From: Novosphingobium sp. Rr 2-17
GTDB taxonomy: Bacteria > Pseudomonadota > Alphaproteobacteria > Sphingomonadales > Sphingomonadaceae
Length of the DNA: 64,000 nucleotides
Direction of reading: 5' to 3'
Assembly: GCF_000272475.1 (NCBI RefSeq)
Contig: NZ_AKFJ01000015.1
Coordinates: 62,001-126,000 of the forward strand
Positions 32,881 to 40,031 of this stretch are shown in pieces; the stretch's first letter is position 1, and each line of letters begins with the position of its first letter. Position numbers and translations under genes: made by a program. The notes beneath the pieces are model-generated. The model ran no database searches and was not told the origin of the DNA. It saw only the letters and a list, made by a program, of their open reading frames with translations.

Positions 32881-33923
32881 CGGCGCCAGAAAACCAGCGC
32901 ACCGACCGCCACTGCCAGCATTCCGACCATGCCCGGTTCGGGCACCGACGACGGATCGCCGCTGGAGCCGGGGGTGCCCGGATCGCTCGGAGCTTCGTAG
33001 TTGCCGCTGTACGTGCCGACGTGCATCTCGCCGTTCTGCACCAGGCTGCCGAACACTGCCGAGCCCTGGATATAGTTCGAGGTCGTCGCATCCGCTTCCG
33101 GGGCCAGCACCGAGCCGCCCCAGGCGGTGGTGAGCGACAGCGTGTCTGCCTCGTAGAAGTTCCAGATCACATGCTCGCCCAGGTTCTGGGTGCCGCCCAG
33201 GAAATTGTCGTCGAGCTTGATCGCACTGCCCGACACGTTGACGATCACGGTGTCGGCACCGTTGAGTTCGAACTTGATCTCGCCGATCTTGTCGAGGTCT
33301 GCGGACGAGATGTTGAACACCGCCACGCCGCTCGCGTCGGGCTGGGCGCTGAACGTGCCGGTATTGCCACTGATGGTCAGTTGGCTGTTGGCGGTCTGCT
33401 GGCTCATCGAATGGCTGAGGCTGGTCATCGAGGTTTCGATGAGGCTGGCCTGCTGCGTCAGGTTCTGGCTGAACGACGGGTCGGTGCTGGAAAGCCCGGA
33501 CGTGACGGTGTTCTGGTTGACGTTGGTGTTGCTGATCGTGCCGCCGACCTGCACCGTCTGCGTCGCACCATTCAGGTTCAACCCGCTGTTGACGTTGCCG
33601 CCCACGACCGCGCCCGATCCGTTGTTCAGGTTCTTCGCGCCGCCATTGACGTCGCCCACCACGGTCAGCCCCGGCGTGCCGGTGCTGGTGGTCGATACCG
33701 AACTGCTGATCTGATAGTTCGACGAATTCCCGTTCAGATCGCCGCCAACGAAGGTCTTGCCCTCCACTTCGGAGGACGAAGTAAGATCGCCCAGGACCAC
33801 TAGGTTCCAGGTGCGCAGCACGTCCATGCCCGAGATCATGGAGCCGTCAGCCAGAACCGGCGTCGCGATCAGAGCCGCGACGATCGCCACGGCTGAAAAT
33901 GTGATTGAACGCAGTTGTCGCAC
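32859..33923 (-). CDS. Choice-of-anchor A domain protein with PEP-CTERM sorting signal
   Basis: 354 residues from GTG 33923 with AAGGA 8 bp upstream. A signal peptide (cleavage near ALIATPVLA) is followed by a choice-of-anchor A domain: NLVVLGDLTSSSEVEGKTFVGG at its start (abbreviated), then Asn/Gly/Ser-rich beta repeats, and VIWNFYEADTLSL with WGGSVLAPEAD at its end. The C-terminus is a complete PEP-CTERM tripartite signal: VPEPGM, one hydrophobic helix and RRRRAPAA. Such proteins are processed by an exosortase and exported with exopolysaccharide. No exosortase gene is in this window. Confidence 0.9.
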   Translation of the reverse strand: MRQLRSITFSAVAIVAALIATPVLADGSMISGMDVLRTWNLVVLGDLTSSSEVEGKTFVGGDLNGNSSNYQISSSVSTTSTGTPGLTVVGDVNGGAKNLNNGSGAVVGGNVNSGLNLNGATQTVQVGGTISNTNVNQNTVTSGLSSTDPSFSQNLTQQASLIETSMTSLSHSMSQQTANSQLTISGNTGTFSAQPDASGVAVFNISSADLDKIGEIKFELNGADTVIVNVSGSAIKLDDNFLGGTQNLGEHVIWNFYEADTLSLTTAWGGSVLAPEADATTSNYIQGSAVFGSLVQNGEMHVGTYSGNYEAPSDPGTPGSSGDPSSVPEPGMVGMLAVAVGALVFWRRRRAPAA

Positions 33924-34026
33924 CGCGAGAATCCTTGTGTCGGCAGAAGTGCCCCTAAGGGCGTCTCCTATTCCGATGCGGTGGTTATCAAAGCGCTAGT
34001 TCCGCACTGTCTCCAAGCGGAACACA

Positions 34027-34046
34027 AATATGCACGAATATGCACG
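34027..34046. promoter_or_regulatory. Tandem 10-bp repeat upstream of the PEP-CTERM gene
   Basis: The decamer aatatgcacg is present twice head to tail, about 100 bp upstream of the PEP-CTERM gene start. It is AT-richer than its surroundings and next to ttaacgatttattaac. It may be a regulator site. The 221-bp spacer between that gene and msrA otherwise shows only the msrA terminator. Confidence 0.35.
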
Positions 34047-34105
34047 GTTAACGATTTATTAACGGATTGGGCGTGATGCGGCCTATCGACACTTTATCGA
34101 CAAAT

Positions 34106-34137
34106 GAAAACCCACCGGCAGATCGCTGCCGATGGGT
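34106..34137 (-). terminator. Rho-independent terminator of msrA
   Basis: On the minus strand CGGCAG pairs with CTGCCG around a 4-base loop, extended after one mismatch by ACCCA with TGGGT, then followed by TTTTC. It lies directly after the msrA stop. Confidence 0.8.
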
Positions 34138-34144
34138 GTCGTTT

Positions 34145-34675
34145 TCAGGCTTTGACCTTGTTCTGAAAGCTCTTGCGCAGCTTCATTAGCTTGGGCGGGA
34201 TCACCGCGAGGCAGTACGGGTTGCGCTGGCCTTCTCCGTCCCAATACTCCTGGTGATAGTCTTCCGCCGGATACCACGGCGCGGGGCCTTCGATTGTGGT
34301 AACCGCGGTTTCGCCCGGATGCTCACCGTTCCAGCGGCCGATCGCGGCCTCCGCCTCAGCACGCTGGGCATCGTCGAGAGGGAAGATCGCGGAGCGATAC
34401 TGCGTGCCCACATCGTTGCCCTGCCGGTTGAGCTGGGTCGGATCGTGAGTGCCCAGAAACACGTCCAGTAAATCGCCATACGACAGCACTTCCGGGTCAT
34501 ACGTCACCCGGATCGCTTCGGCGTGGCCGGTACTTCCGGCGCAGACTTGCTTGTAAGTCGGATCGGGAACGTTGCCGCCGATATACCCGCTCTCCACCTC
34601 GCTGACGCCCACTACATCGCGAAACACCGCTTCGGTGCACCAGAAGCACCCGCCCGCTACGATTGCTGTGTCCAT
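34145..34675 (-). CDS. msrA: Peptide-methionine (S)-S-oxide reductase
   Basis: 176 residues. The catalytic motif AGGCFWCTEAVF near the N-terminus carries the nucleophilic Cys. Other family blocks are GYIGGNVPDPTYKQVCAGST, VFLGTHDPTQLNRQGNDVGTQY (shown in part) and EDYHQEY. The enzyme repairs oxidised methionine in proteins with thioredoxin. ATG 34675 (MDTAIVAGG) is preferred, with AAGGA upstream; ATG 34699 with AAGGG is also possible and would add eight residues. It is divergent from aguB. Confidence 0.95.
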   Translation of the reverse strand: MDTAIVAGGCFWCTEAVFRDVVGVSEVESGYIGGNVPDPTYKQVCAGSTGHAEAIRVTYDPEVLSYGDLLDVFLGTHDPTQLNRQGNDVGTQYRSAIFPLDDAQRAEAEAAIGRWNGEHPGETAVTTIEGPAPWYPAEDYHQEYWDGEGQRNPYCLAVIPPKLMKLRKSFQNKVKA

Positions 34676-34788
34676 CTTCGTTCGATCCTTGGATTGCATG
34701 CTTTGCCCTTAGATAGGTGTGCCGGCGCGACTTGTCAGGAGCGGGTGCGGGGTGGACTTCACCGGGGCCACACCATAACTGGTGCGAC

Positions 34789-35655
34789 ATGACTGAAATC
34801 ACCGTCGCCGCGCTGCAACTCGCCCTTGGTTCCTTGGACGAAAACGCCAACATCGCCGCCGTCTCCGCGCTGGTGGAGGACGCCGCCGCCAAGGGCGCGC
34901 AGATCGTGCTGCCGCCTGAACTGTTCTCCGGCCCGTACTTCTGCAAGATTGAGGACGAAGCGCTGTTCGCGCTGGCTCGCCCGACCGCCGAGCATCCCTC
35001 GGTCAAGGCGATGCAGATACTGGCGGGCAAGCTGAAGATCGCGATCCCCACCAGCTTCTTCGAGCGCGACGGTCATCACTATTACAACACCCTGGCGATG
35101 ATTGGCCCCGATGGCGAAATCCAGGGCACCTACCGCAAAAGCCATATCCCAGACGGCCCAGGCTATGAGGAAAAGTACTATTTCCGCCCAGGCAACGATG
35201 GCTTCAAAGTATGGGATGTGTTCGGCACCCGCATCGGCGTCGGCATTTGCTGGGACCAGTGGTATCCCGAATGCGCCCGCGTGATGGCATTGATGGGCGC
35301 CGAAGTGCTGTTCTATCCCACCGCGATCGGATCGGAACCTTACGACGCCGATCTCGACACCAGCCGGATGTGGCGCCGGGCGATGGTGGGACACGCGGTG
35401 TCCAACTGCATGCCCGTGATCGCTGCCAACCGCATCGGCACGGAAGCCGAGCAGGGCGGCGCAGGCCAACGCTTCTATGGCCACTCCTTCATCACCGACG
35501 AATGGGGCGATTACCTCGCGCAGTTCGGCGCCGATGACACCGGCGTACTGACGGCGACGCTCGACCTGACCCGCGCTGCCCGCCACCGTGCTGGGATGGG
35601 CTTCTTCCGCGACCGCCGACCGCAGCTTTATACGCGCATCGCGCAGGACGTTTGA
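34789..35655 (+). CDS. aguB: N-carbamoylputrescine amidase
   Basis: 288 residues of the nitrilase superfamily. The Glu-Lys-Cys triad is seen in VLPPELFSGPYF, YRKSHIPDGPGYEEKYYF (the AguB-specific stretch) and GICWDQWYPE. Length and these motifs match bacterial and plant AguB, which releases putrescine from N-carbamoylputrescine in the arginine decarboxylase route. The partner agmatine deiminase gene is not in the window. ATG 34789 was chosen over the in-frame start at 34717, which lacks family similarity. folK follows 20 bp later. Confidence 0.93.
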   Translation: MTEITVAALQLALGSLDENANIAAVSALVEDAAAKGAQIVLPPELFSGPYFCKIEDEALFALARPTAEHPSVKAMQILAGKLKIAIPTSFFERDGHHYYNTLAMIGPDGEIQGTYRKSHIPDGPGYEEKYYFRPGNDGFKVWDVFGTRIGVGICWDQWYPECARVMALMGAEVLFYPTAIGSEPYDADLDTSRMWRRAMVGHAVSNCMPVIAANRIGTEAEQGGAGQRFYGHSFITDEWGDYLAQFGADDTGVLTATLDLTRAARHRAGMGFFRDRRPQLYTRIAQDV

Positions 35656-35675
35656 GAAGGGCTCGGGGCATAAAG

Positions 35676-36185
35676 ATGGCAAAGCACCGCTACCTCGTCG
35701 CGCTAGGTTCGAACATGCGCCACCCGCGCCACGGGGCACCGCGCCGCGTGCTGGCAGCGGCGCTCGAGGCGCTGGATCACGGAAAACTCGACGTGTTGTC
35801 CGCCTCGAAAGTGATCGAGACCCCGCCGCTCGGCCATTCGCGCCGCCGCTATGCCAACGCCGTGGTGATGGTCCGTACAAAGCTCGATCCCGATGCGTTG
35901 CTGGGCAAACTGCACAAGATCGAACATCGCTTCGGTCGGCGGCGCTTGGGCCAGGCATGGGGCGCGCGCGTCCTGGACCTCGATATCGTGCTGTGGAACG
36001 GCGGCGCCTGGGCCAGTTCGAACGGGCAGGGCGACTGCATCGTCCCGCACCCCGCCTTCCGCACCCGCCCCTTTGTGCTCGCCCCGGCCGCAACGATTGC
36101 CGGCTCCTGGCGCGACCCTCTGACCGGACTTAGCATTTACCAGTTGCTTGCCCGCTTGACCAAGTCGCGCCCTGCCCCTAGGTGA
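35676..36185 (+). CDS. folK: 2-amino-4-hydroxy-6-hydroxymethyldihydropteridine diphosphokinase
   Basis: 169 residues. HPPK transfers pyrophosphate from ATP to the pterin in folate synthesis. Conserved parts: VALGSNMRHP at the start, IEHRFGRRRLGQAWGARVLD and the metal-binding DLDIVLW, then PHPAFRTRPFVLAPAA near the end. ATG 35676 is used; a TTG at 35652 overlapping the aguB stop is a weaker alternative. It is likely co-transcribed with aguB. tRNA-Lys lies 33 bp downstream. Confidence 0.93.
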   Translation: MAKHRYLVALGSNMRHPRHGAPRRVLAAALEALDHGKLDVLSASKVIETPPLGHSRRRYANAVVMVRTKLDPDALLGKLHKIEHRFGRRRLGQAWGARVLDLDIVLWNGGAWASSNGQGDCIVPHPAFRTRPFVLAPAATIAGSWRDPLTGLSIYQLLARLTKSRPAPR

Positions 36186-36218
36186 CGCGCCTGCCGCACA
36201 CCGCCAGCCGGTGCACGG

Positions 36219-36294
36219 GGGCCCTTAGCTCAGTCGGTAGAGCAACTGACTTTTAATCAGTAGGTCGCTGGTTCGAACCCAGCAGGGCTCACCA
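36219..36294 (+). tRNA. tRNA-Lys (anticodon TTT)
   Basis: A complete 76-base cloverleaf. The acceptor arm GGGCCCT pairs with AGGGCTC (one G-T). The D arm starts GCTCAGTCGG, the anticodon stem ACTGA/TCAGT encloses loop CTTTTAA with anticodon TTT, and the T arm contains GGTTCGAACCC. The 3' CCA is encoded. The minus-strand remnant next to it overlaps the last bases, which is typical of a tRNA used as an integration site. Confidence 0.97.
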
Positions 36295-36437
36295 TTCTAG
36301 GTTTTCCAATGACTTAGGTGGTTTTTGCGGGCGATTGCCTCGTAGTTTGTCTTGCAGACAGCGCCATGCCTCCAGCGTCCGCCTCGTGGTGCCAAGGAAG
36401 GTGACAGCTTGCTCGGTGGTGAGGAGTTCTCAATCAT
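36289..36437 (-). pseudogene. Excisionase/HTH-like gene remnant, frameshifted
   Basis: ATG 36435-36437 has a strong ribosome-binding site (GGGAGGGG) on the minus strand, but only a few codons are in frame. A one-base shift after codon 4 opens a second frame reading ELLTTEQAVTFLGTTRRTLE then AWRC. This matches the N-terminal helix-turn-helix of AlpA/excisionase-like DNA-binding proteins. That frame runs 46 residues and stops inside the tRNA-Lys 3' end. Both the shift and the absence of the usual downstream residues point to a decayed gene of an integrated element. Seen: the two frames. Inferred: function. Confidence 0.55.
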
Positions 36438-36558
36438 GGGCACCCCTCCCGCAGATGACGCCCTAGCCCCGTTAAGTGGGGGTAGAGGGGGAAGCCAGCG
36501 CATTTGGAGTGGGGCGCAGATTTGCTCTGAATACCGCCAGCCAGTTTCTCCGAGGCGG

Positions 36559-36775
36559 TCAGCTTTCGCCATGACCATTCTCCCCTTCTTCTAGCTCCCA
36601 TACGACTACGATGTTGGCAGCCAGTCGATAAACCTTCCCCCGGTCGCCCACTCTGGCGTTCGGAAGGGGGGGGCGCCTCGATTACGAAGCCCATGTCTTT
36701 CAGTTCGCTCCACCACCCCTGCCATTGCTCAATGCCGGCACATCTAGCAAGCGGGCGGCGGCGCGCGATCGGGTC
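36559..36775 (-). pseudogene. Small gene broken at an 8-base G/C homopolymer
   Basis: On the minus strand one frame reads IEQWQGWWSELKDMGFVIEA up to a run of eight C (plus-strand G, 36666-36673). Past the run the protein-like frame is the next one over: NARVGDRGKVYRLAANIVVV followed by WELEEGENGHGES and a stop at 36559. With seven C the two halves would join. I do not recognise the product. It has no start codon in the upstream frame before a stop at 36776, so its 5' end is also uncertain; it overlaps the 3' end of the next gene. Confidence 0.45.
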
Positions 36776-37853
36776 TCACTATGGCCCAGAACGTGCCACC
36801 GACGACGGCCCCGACCACTCCGAAGGTCAGCGGCACATAGGGGCGATTGACGATGGTTTCCGCGAGATAGGAGGCCGAGAAGGTCAGCCCATCCCGGACG
36901 AAGCCTGCGATGAAGGCAATCAACCAAATCAGCAAAGCGCCTGCGAACCACGTTGCCAGATACGCCCGGGCCGAACGATGATCGCGCCGCTGAAGCATCT
37001 TATGGATCGGCAGTCCGACCGCGAGGACCGATATATAGCCAAGCACGCCACCCATGATGGCACCCATGGCTATCCAGGATTCCCGATTGACGCCTTCCAA
37101 GAAATTGGGTGGGGGTGACAAAATAGCGAAGATTGTCGTGGTAACTGATGCCCAAAGGGGCGCCAACAATAGAGCTGCAATCAAGCGCTTCATTATCGTC
37201 TCGCTTCCGTTTCGCTGGCACTCGCTCGCCGCCGCCAGCTCGGCAAACTGCCGGAACTCACGAAAACCGCCGAACCCGCTGGCTTCGAGATCGAGCCAGC
37301 GCTTGCCGAAAACCTGCGAGGCACGATCGCCGTAAAGGTCTTCGAATTGCTGCAACTCGGCCAGAAGCGCTTGCTTGTCATCCCACGGTAGAGCGCCCAG
37401 ATGGATCGCCAGGGCATGCGGCCTGCTGCGCGCGCCGGATGGCTCGAGCCTGCGGGCTTCGGCAGCCATGGGAGGCAGATGGAGGCAGGCGCTTGCGCAG
37501 TGGCGCAACTGCGGGAATTCGGTCTTCAGATCCTCTTCCAGAAACTGACGGAATGACGCGGGGTGATCGACGAGAGCCTCGACCATTCGGAGGAAGTCGC
37601 TGACGCTGAGCCCGACCTCCCGCGGATCGAGATCGTCGCCGAAGGCACGCAGGAATGGAGCGTCTGGATCGTCGGCATGCTGCTGCTGGAAGTTTTCGAT
37701 ATCCGTCTGAAGCGCGCGTCCCGCCTCGCCAGTCAGTCCGCGCACATATAGCGCCACGGCCTCGGGAACGGTCTCGGCCTCGAGATCCATATCCTGATGG
37801 AAGCAATGGCCCATCATGGCGGTGAGAAACCGAAATGGCGGGTCAGCGCGCAT
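36744..37853 (-). CDS. CdiI-like immunity domain joined to a four-helix membrane domain
   Basis: 369 residues in one uninterrupted frame from ATG 37853, with GGAGCAGGAG upstream. Residues 5-100 resemble CdiI-type contact-dependent-inhibition immunity proteins (MMGHCFHQDMDLEAETVPEA, then FLRMVEALVDHP). Residues 110-220 are a soluble region of unknown kind (LGALPWDDKQALLAELQQF, KRWLDLEASGFGGFREF). Residues 221-369 hold four hydrophobic helices. An internal ATG at 37193 with aagcgaga before it could start the membrane part (149 residues) separately, so this may be two genes in one frame or a real fusion. No toxin gene is adjacent. Confidence 0.6.
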   Translation of the reverse strand: MRADPPFRFLTAMMGHCFHQDMDLEAETVPEAVALYVRGLTGEAGRALQTDIENFQQQHADDPDAPFLRAFGDDLDPREVGLSVSDFLRMVEALVDHPASFRQFLEEDLKTEFPQLRHCASACLHLPPMAAEARRLEPSGARSRPHALAIHLGALPWDDKQALLAELQQFEDLYGDRASQVFGKRWLDLEASGFGGFREFRQFAELAAASECQRNGSETIMKRLIAALLLAPLWASVTTTIFAILSPPPNFLEGVNRESWIAMGAIMGGVLGYISVLAVGLPIHKMLQRRDHRSARAYLATWFAGALLIWLIAFIAGFVRDGLTFSASYLAETIVNRPYVPLTFGVVGAVVGGTFWAIVRPDRAPPPAC

Positions 37854-37898
37854 CCAACTCCTGCTCCTGCACCGGGATGCGAATAGAGGTCGGACGGC

Positions 37899-38213
37899 TC
37901 ATCCTTGGGCACGGGGTTTGCGAGCTTTGAGCGTGAAGGTTGGCGCACCCCATCCACGCTGTGCGATGGTGTATCCGATCGCACCCAAAACGAGCATCAC
38001 ATCTGTGGCGACCGAGCAGCAAATTCCCTGGAGTAGGCCGACACAGAAACCGACGATACCTCCAGCGTCCGCAAGCCCCGCGACGGGCAGGTCACCAAGT
38101 GCGCCGACGATACCGAGGAGCAGCGCTGCCGGCACCCAGAAGTAGGTGCTGAGCGTGATGCCGATCCGACACAGCGTTCCGATCGTCAGATCGGACATGC
38201 GCATGTCCTTCAT
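37899..38213 (-). CDS. Small predicted membrane protein
   Basis: 104 residues from ATG 38213, chosen for AAGGGA 8 bp upstream; ATG 38198 is an alternative. Two to three hydrophobic segments are seen: TYFWVPAALLLGIVGALG, DAGGIVGFCVGLLQGI and SVATDVMLVLGAIGYTI. The C-terminus is basic (KARKPRAQG). I do not recognise a family. It lies 45 bp upstream of the CdiI-like gene on the same strand, so the two are probably expressed together. Confidence 0.6.
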   Translation of the reverse strand: MKDMRMSDLTIGTLCRIGITLSTYFWVPAALLLGIVGALGDLPVAGLADAGGIVGFCVGLLQGICCSVATDVMLVLGAIGYTIAQRGWGAPTFTLKARKPRAQG

Positions 38214-38418
38214 CCCTGGGTCCCTTCGAATGTTTGGCATGTGCCGCGACGATAGATCCTTATGGGCATTTACAGAGGCTTCTCATGCAAACCACCCCAA
38301 CCCCGGCCCGCGATAGACGCGCCGCATATCCGTTTAAAGCCGCCTGGCGAAGGCTGGAACACGGCGTGGGCGAGCGTTGTGCCGCTCTGGCCTCGCATCG
38401 CCATTGCCCTATTCGGTC

Positions 38419-38970
38419 TCACAGTCGCGATCGCCGGAAACCATAGCGTGGCAGTTCGGCCACGCCCGCAGCAACCAAATGGTCGATGATGTCGTCGCTC
38501 GCGCCGGGGGGCAACGCCCGCTTCGGTACGGCGTTAAAGAGATTGCGATTCTGGTAGAGTAGCAGTGTTTCAGGGCCGTCGAGCCAGCACAGAAACACGT
38601 TCCACGGCAGGTCGTTCGATCCCATCGGCGCACGCACGGCGAGCGTATCGCTGGTAACGGAAATCGCATACTCTCCAGCCAGCGCCTTATGCTCGCGAAA
38701 CGCCTTGCGCGCACGCCTTGGGATTTGGACGAAGCCCAGCGCAAACAACGCCGCCGATATGCAGAGCGCGATCGGGACCATCGCGGCGATGAGGATATAG
38801 GGAGGCGACCCTCCACCGGACCAGGCGGCGACCGTGAACACGCTTGCGCATCCCAGCCAGATCACCAGCACGACGCCCAAATAAGCCTGCCAACGCGCGA
38901 CACCCGTCCACCACGCCCGTTGCGCCGCAACAAGGTCATCCTCGGTAAAAGTAAAGCGGATGTCGGTCAT
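38419..38970 (-). CDS. YcxB-like membrane protein
   Basis: 183 residues from ATG 38970 (MTDIRFTFTEDD). Two adjacent membrane helices (residues 30-85) are followed by a soluble domain with LFALGFVQIPRRARKAFREH, EYAISVTSDTLAVRAPMG and DLPWNVFLCWLDGPETLLLY. This layout fits the YcxB-like family, of unknown function, often found near small immunity or stress genes. The 205 bp between its stop and the small membrane protein gene show one plus-strand frame with a hydrophobic stretch (38262-38489), which I could not support as a gene. Confidence 0.7.
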   Translation of the reverse strand: MTDIRFTFTEDDLVAAQRAWWTGVARWQAYLGVVLVIWLGCASVFTVAAWSGGGSPPYILIAAMVPIALCISAALFALGFVQIPRRARKAFREHKALAGEYAISVTSDTLAVRAPMGSNDLPWNVFLCWLDGPETLLLYQNRNLFNAVPKRALPPGASDDIIDHLVAAGVAELPRYGFRRSRL

Positions 38971-39091
38971 CGAGAGAGCCTCTGCATGCGCGTGACGAAT
39001 ATTCCGCCCTGGTCCGCCCTGGAATGCCCAAGGACGAGAGGCAGGAAACGAGAGAATTGCCTGCACGGTTCCGCCCGCGGTGAATCCCGTG

Positions 39092-39187
39092 AGAGCGTTT
39101 TCGAAGTGGGTGGAATTACCTGCTGACTTGGAAAAGGCGGCGAAACTAGAGTTTAGAGCAACTGAGCCGATGCAATCTGATCGGAAC
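39092..39187. repeat. Dispersed 96-bp palindromic repeat, copy 1
   Basis: This segment, starting agagcgttttcgaag and ending gatcggaac, aligns without gaps to 60552-60647; I count 86 of 96 bases identical. Similar ~100-bp palindromic repeats starting gagcgttttcga are common between genes in Alphaproteobacteria. It lies upstream of YcxB. Some 25 bp further on, cgtcattccc at about 39211 looks like a fragment of the other repeat family of this window. Confidence 0.85.
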
Positions 39188-39257
39188 TAGAAACAAGCCG
39201 GCATCTACGCTCCGTCATTCCCAGACCTAAAATCTTTCGTGCCAACTGGATTTGAGA

Positions 39258-39962
39258 ATGGGCTTGGCCGTGGCAAACGGTGGCATGACCATGGTCGAAG
39301 CTAAGGCGGATAATCATCACAATCGCGTGGTGCCGGCGTGGCGCCTGGTTGCCGGCGCTTATTTGCATTTTGCCATGCCGGCGTATCTGATCGTCACTCC
39401 GCTTGCTGCGATATTCGGTTCTCCGGACGGCGCTCCTATCGCTTCAATACTCGCGCAATTGCCGATGCTCAGCGGATGGTTCCTCGGCGGCTACGTATTC
39501 CTTGCCCTTCTGTCCGTTGCCGCCGCGATAACTATCGAGCCGCTATTGCGCTTGCGCATCGCGCGACGGGAAGCGCGTGATCCAAACCGTGCCGCACTGG
39601 CGTCGAGCCGTCGTGTAGCGCGTGCCATTGCCGATGGTACGCCGCGTCTGGGCACGGCATTGGCGCCCGCACTCGACGCGCTCAGAGGGCCGCGTTGGGA
39701 TCATACAGACGAACGGTTTCAGGCGCTTTCAGCCGATCTCGCCGAAGTCGTGCGTGCCTCAAGCGCAGCGCTTGCCACCGCCCCGGCCGCCCGTCGCCCT
39801 GCGATAGTCGAACTCACCGCCGCTTCGCTGCACCGCATCGAAACCGCGCTAGCCGCCTTGCAGGCCGAGCGCGGTCGCCTCGATGAGGGCGATTTGCACA
39901 CGGTCGCCCGCTATGTCGCAATGCGGCACGACTTATCCGATTTCACTAGCGAGGAGCATTGA
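39258..39962 (+). CDS. Two-helix membrane protein paired with an SPFH protein
   Basis: About 234 residues; the start is uncertain (TTG 39252, ATG 39258, 39285 or 39291 are in frame). Two hydrophobic segments are visible at about residues 35-55 (LHFAMPAYLIVTPLAAIFG) and 70-92 (LSGWFLGGYVFLALLSVAAA). The rest is charged and helical, with Ala-rich stretches (SADLAEVVRASSAALATAP). I do not recognise a family. It is 69 bp upstream of the SPFH gene on the same strand, so the two probably act together at the membrane. Confidence 0.65.
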   Translation: MGLAVANGGMTMVEAKADNHHNRVVPAWRLVAGAYLHFAMPAYLIVTPLAAIFGSPDGAPIASILAQLPMLSGWFLGGYVFLALLSVAAAITIEPLLRLRIARREARDPNRAALASSRRVARAIADGTPRLGTALAPALDALRGPRWDHTDERFQALSADLAEVVRASSAALATAPAARRPAIVELTAASLHRIETALAALQAERGRLDEGDLHTVARYVAMRHDLSDFTSEEH

Positions 39963-40031
39963 GCAGGTATAAATAGTGGGCGGGCGCTACTCTTGCGCTC
40001 GTCTATAGGTCCCAAGGACACCTTCAGAAAA

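Noticed and set aside
34759..36093. 444-residue minus-strand frame opposite aguB and folK
   Set aside because: It spans two well-supported genes and shows no recognisable domain.
36352..36594. 80-residue plus-strand frame next to tRNA-Lys
   Set aside because: The minus strand of the same stretch carries the excisionase-like frame; the plus frame has no family features.
38262..38489. 75-residue plus-strand frame with one hydrophobic stretch
   Set aside because: No ribosome-binding site, overlaps the YcxB gene end and has no recognisable relative; possible but unsupported.
36219..39200. Attachment-site pair for an integrated island at tRNA-Lys
   Set aside because: I looked for a second copy of the tRNA 3' end downstream and saw none, so no island boundary is claimed.
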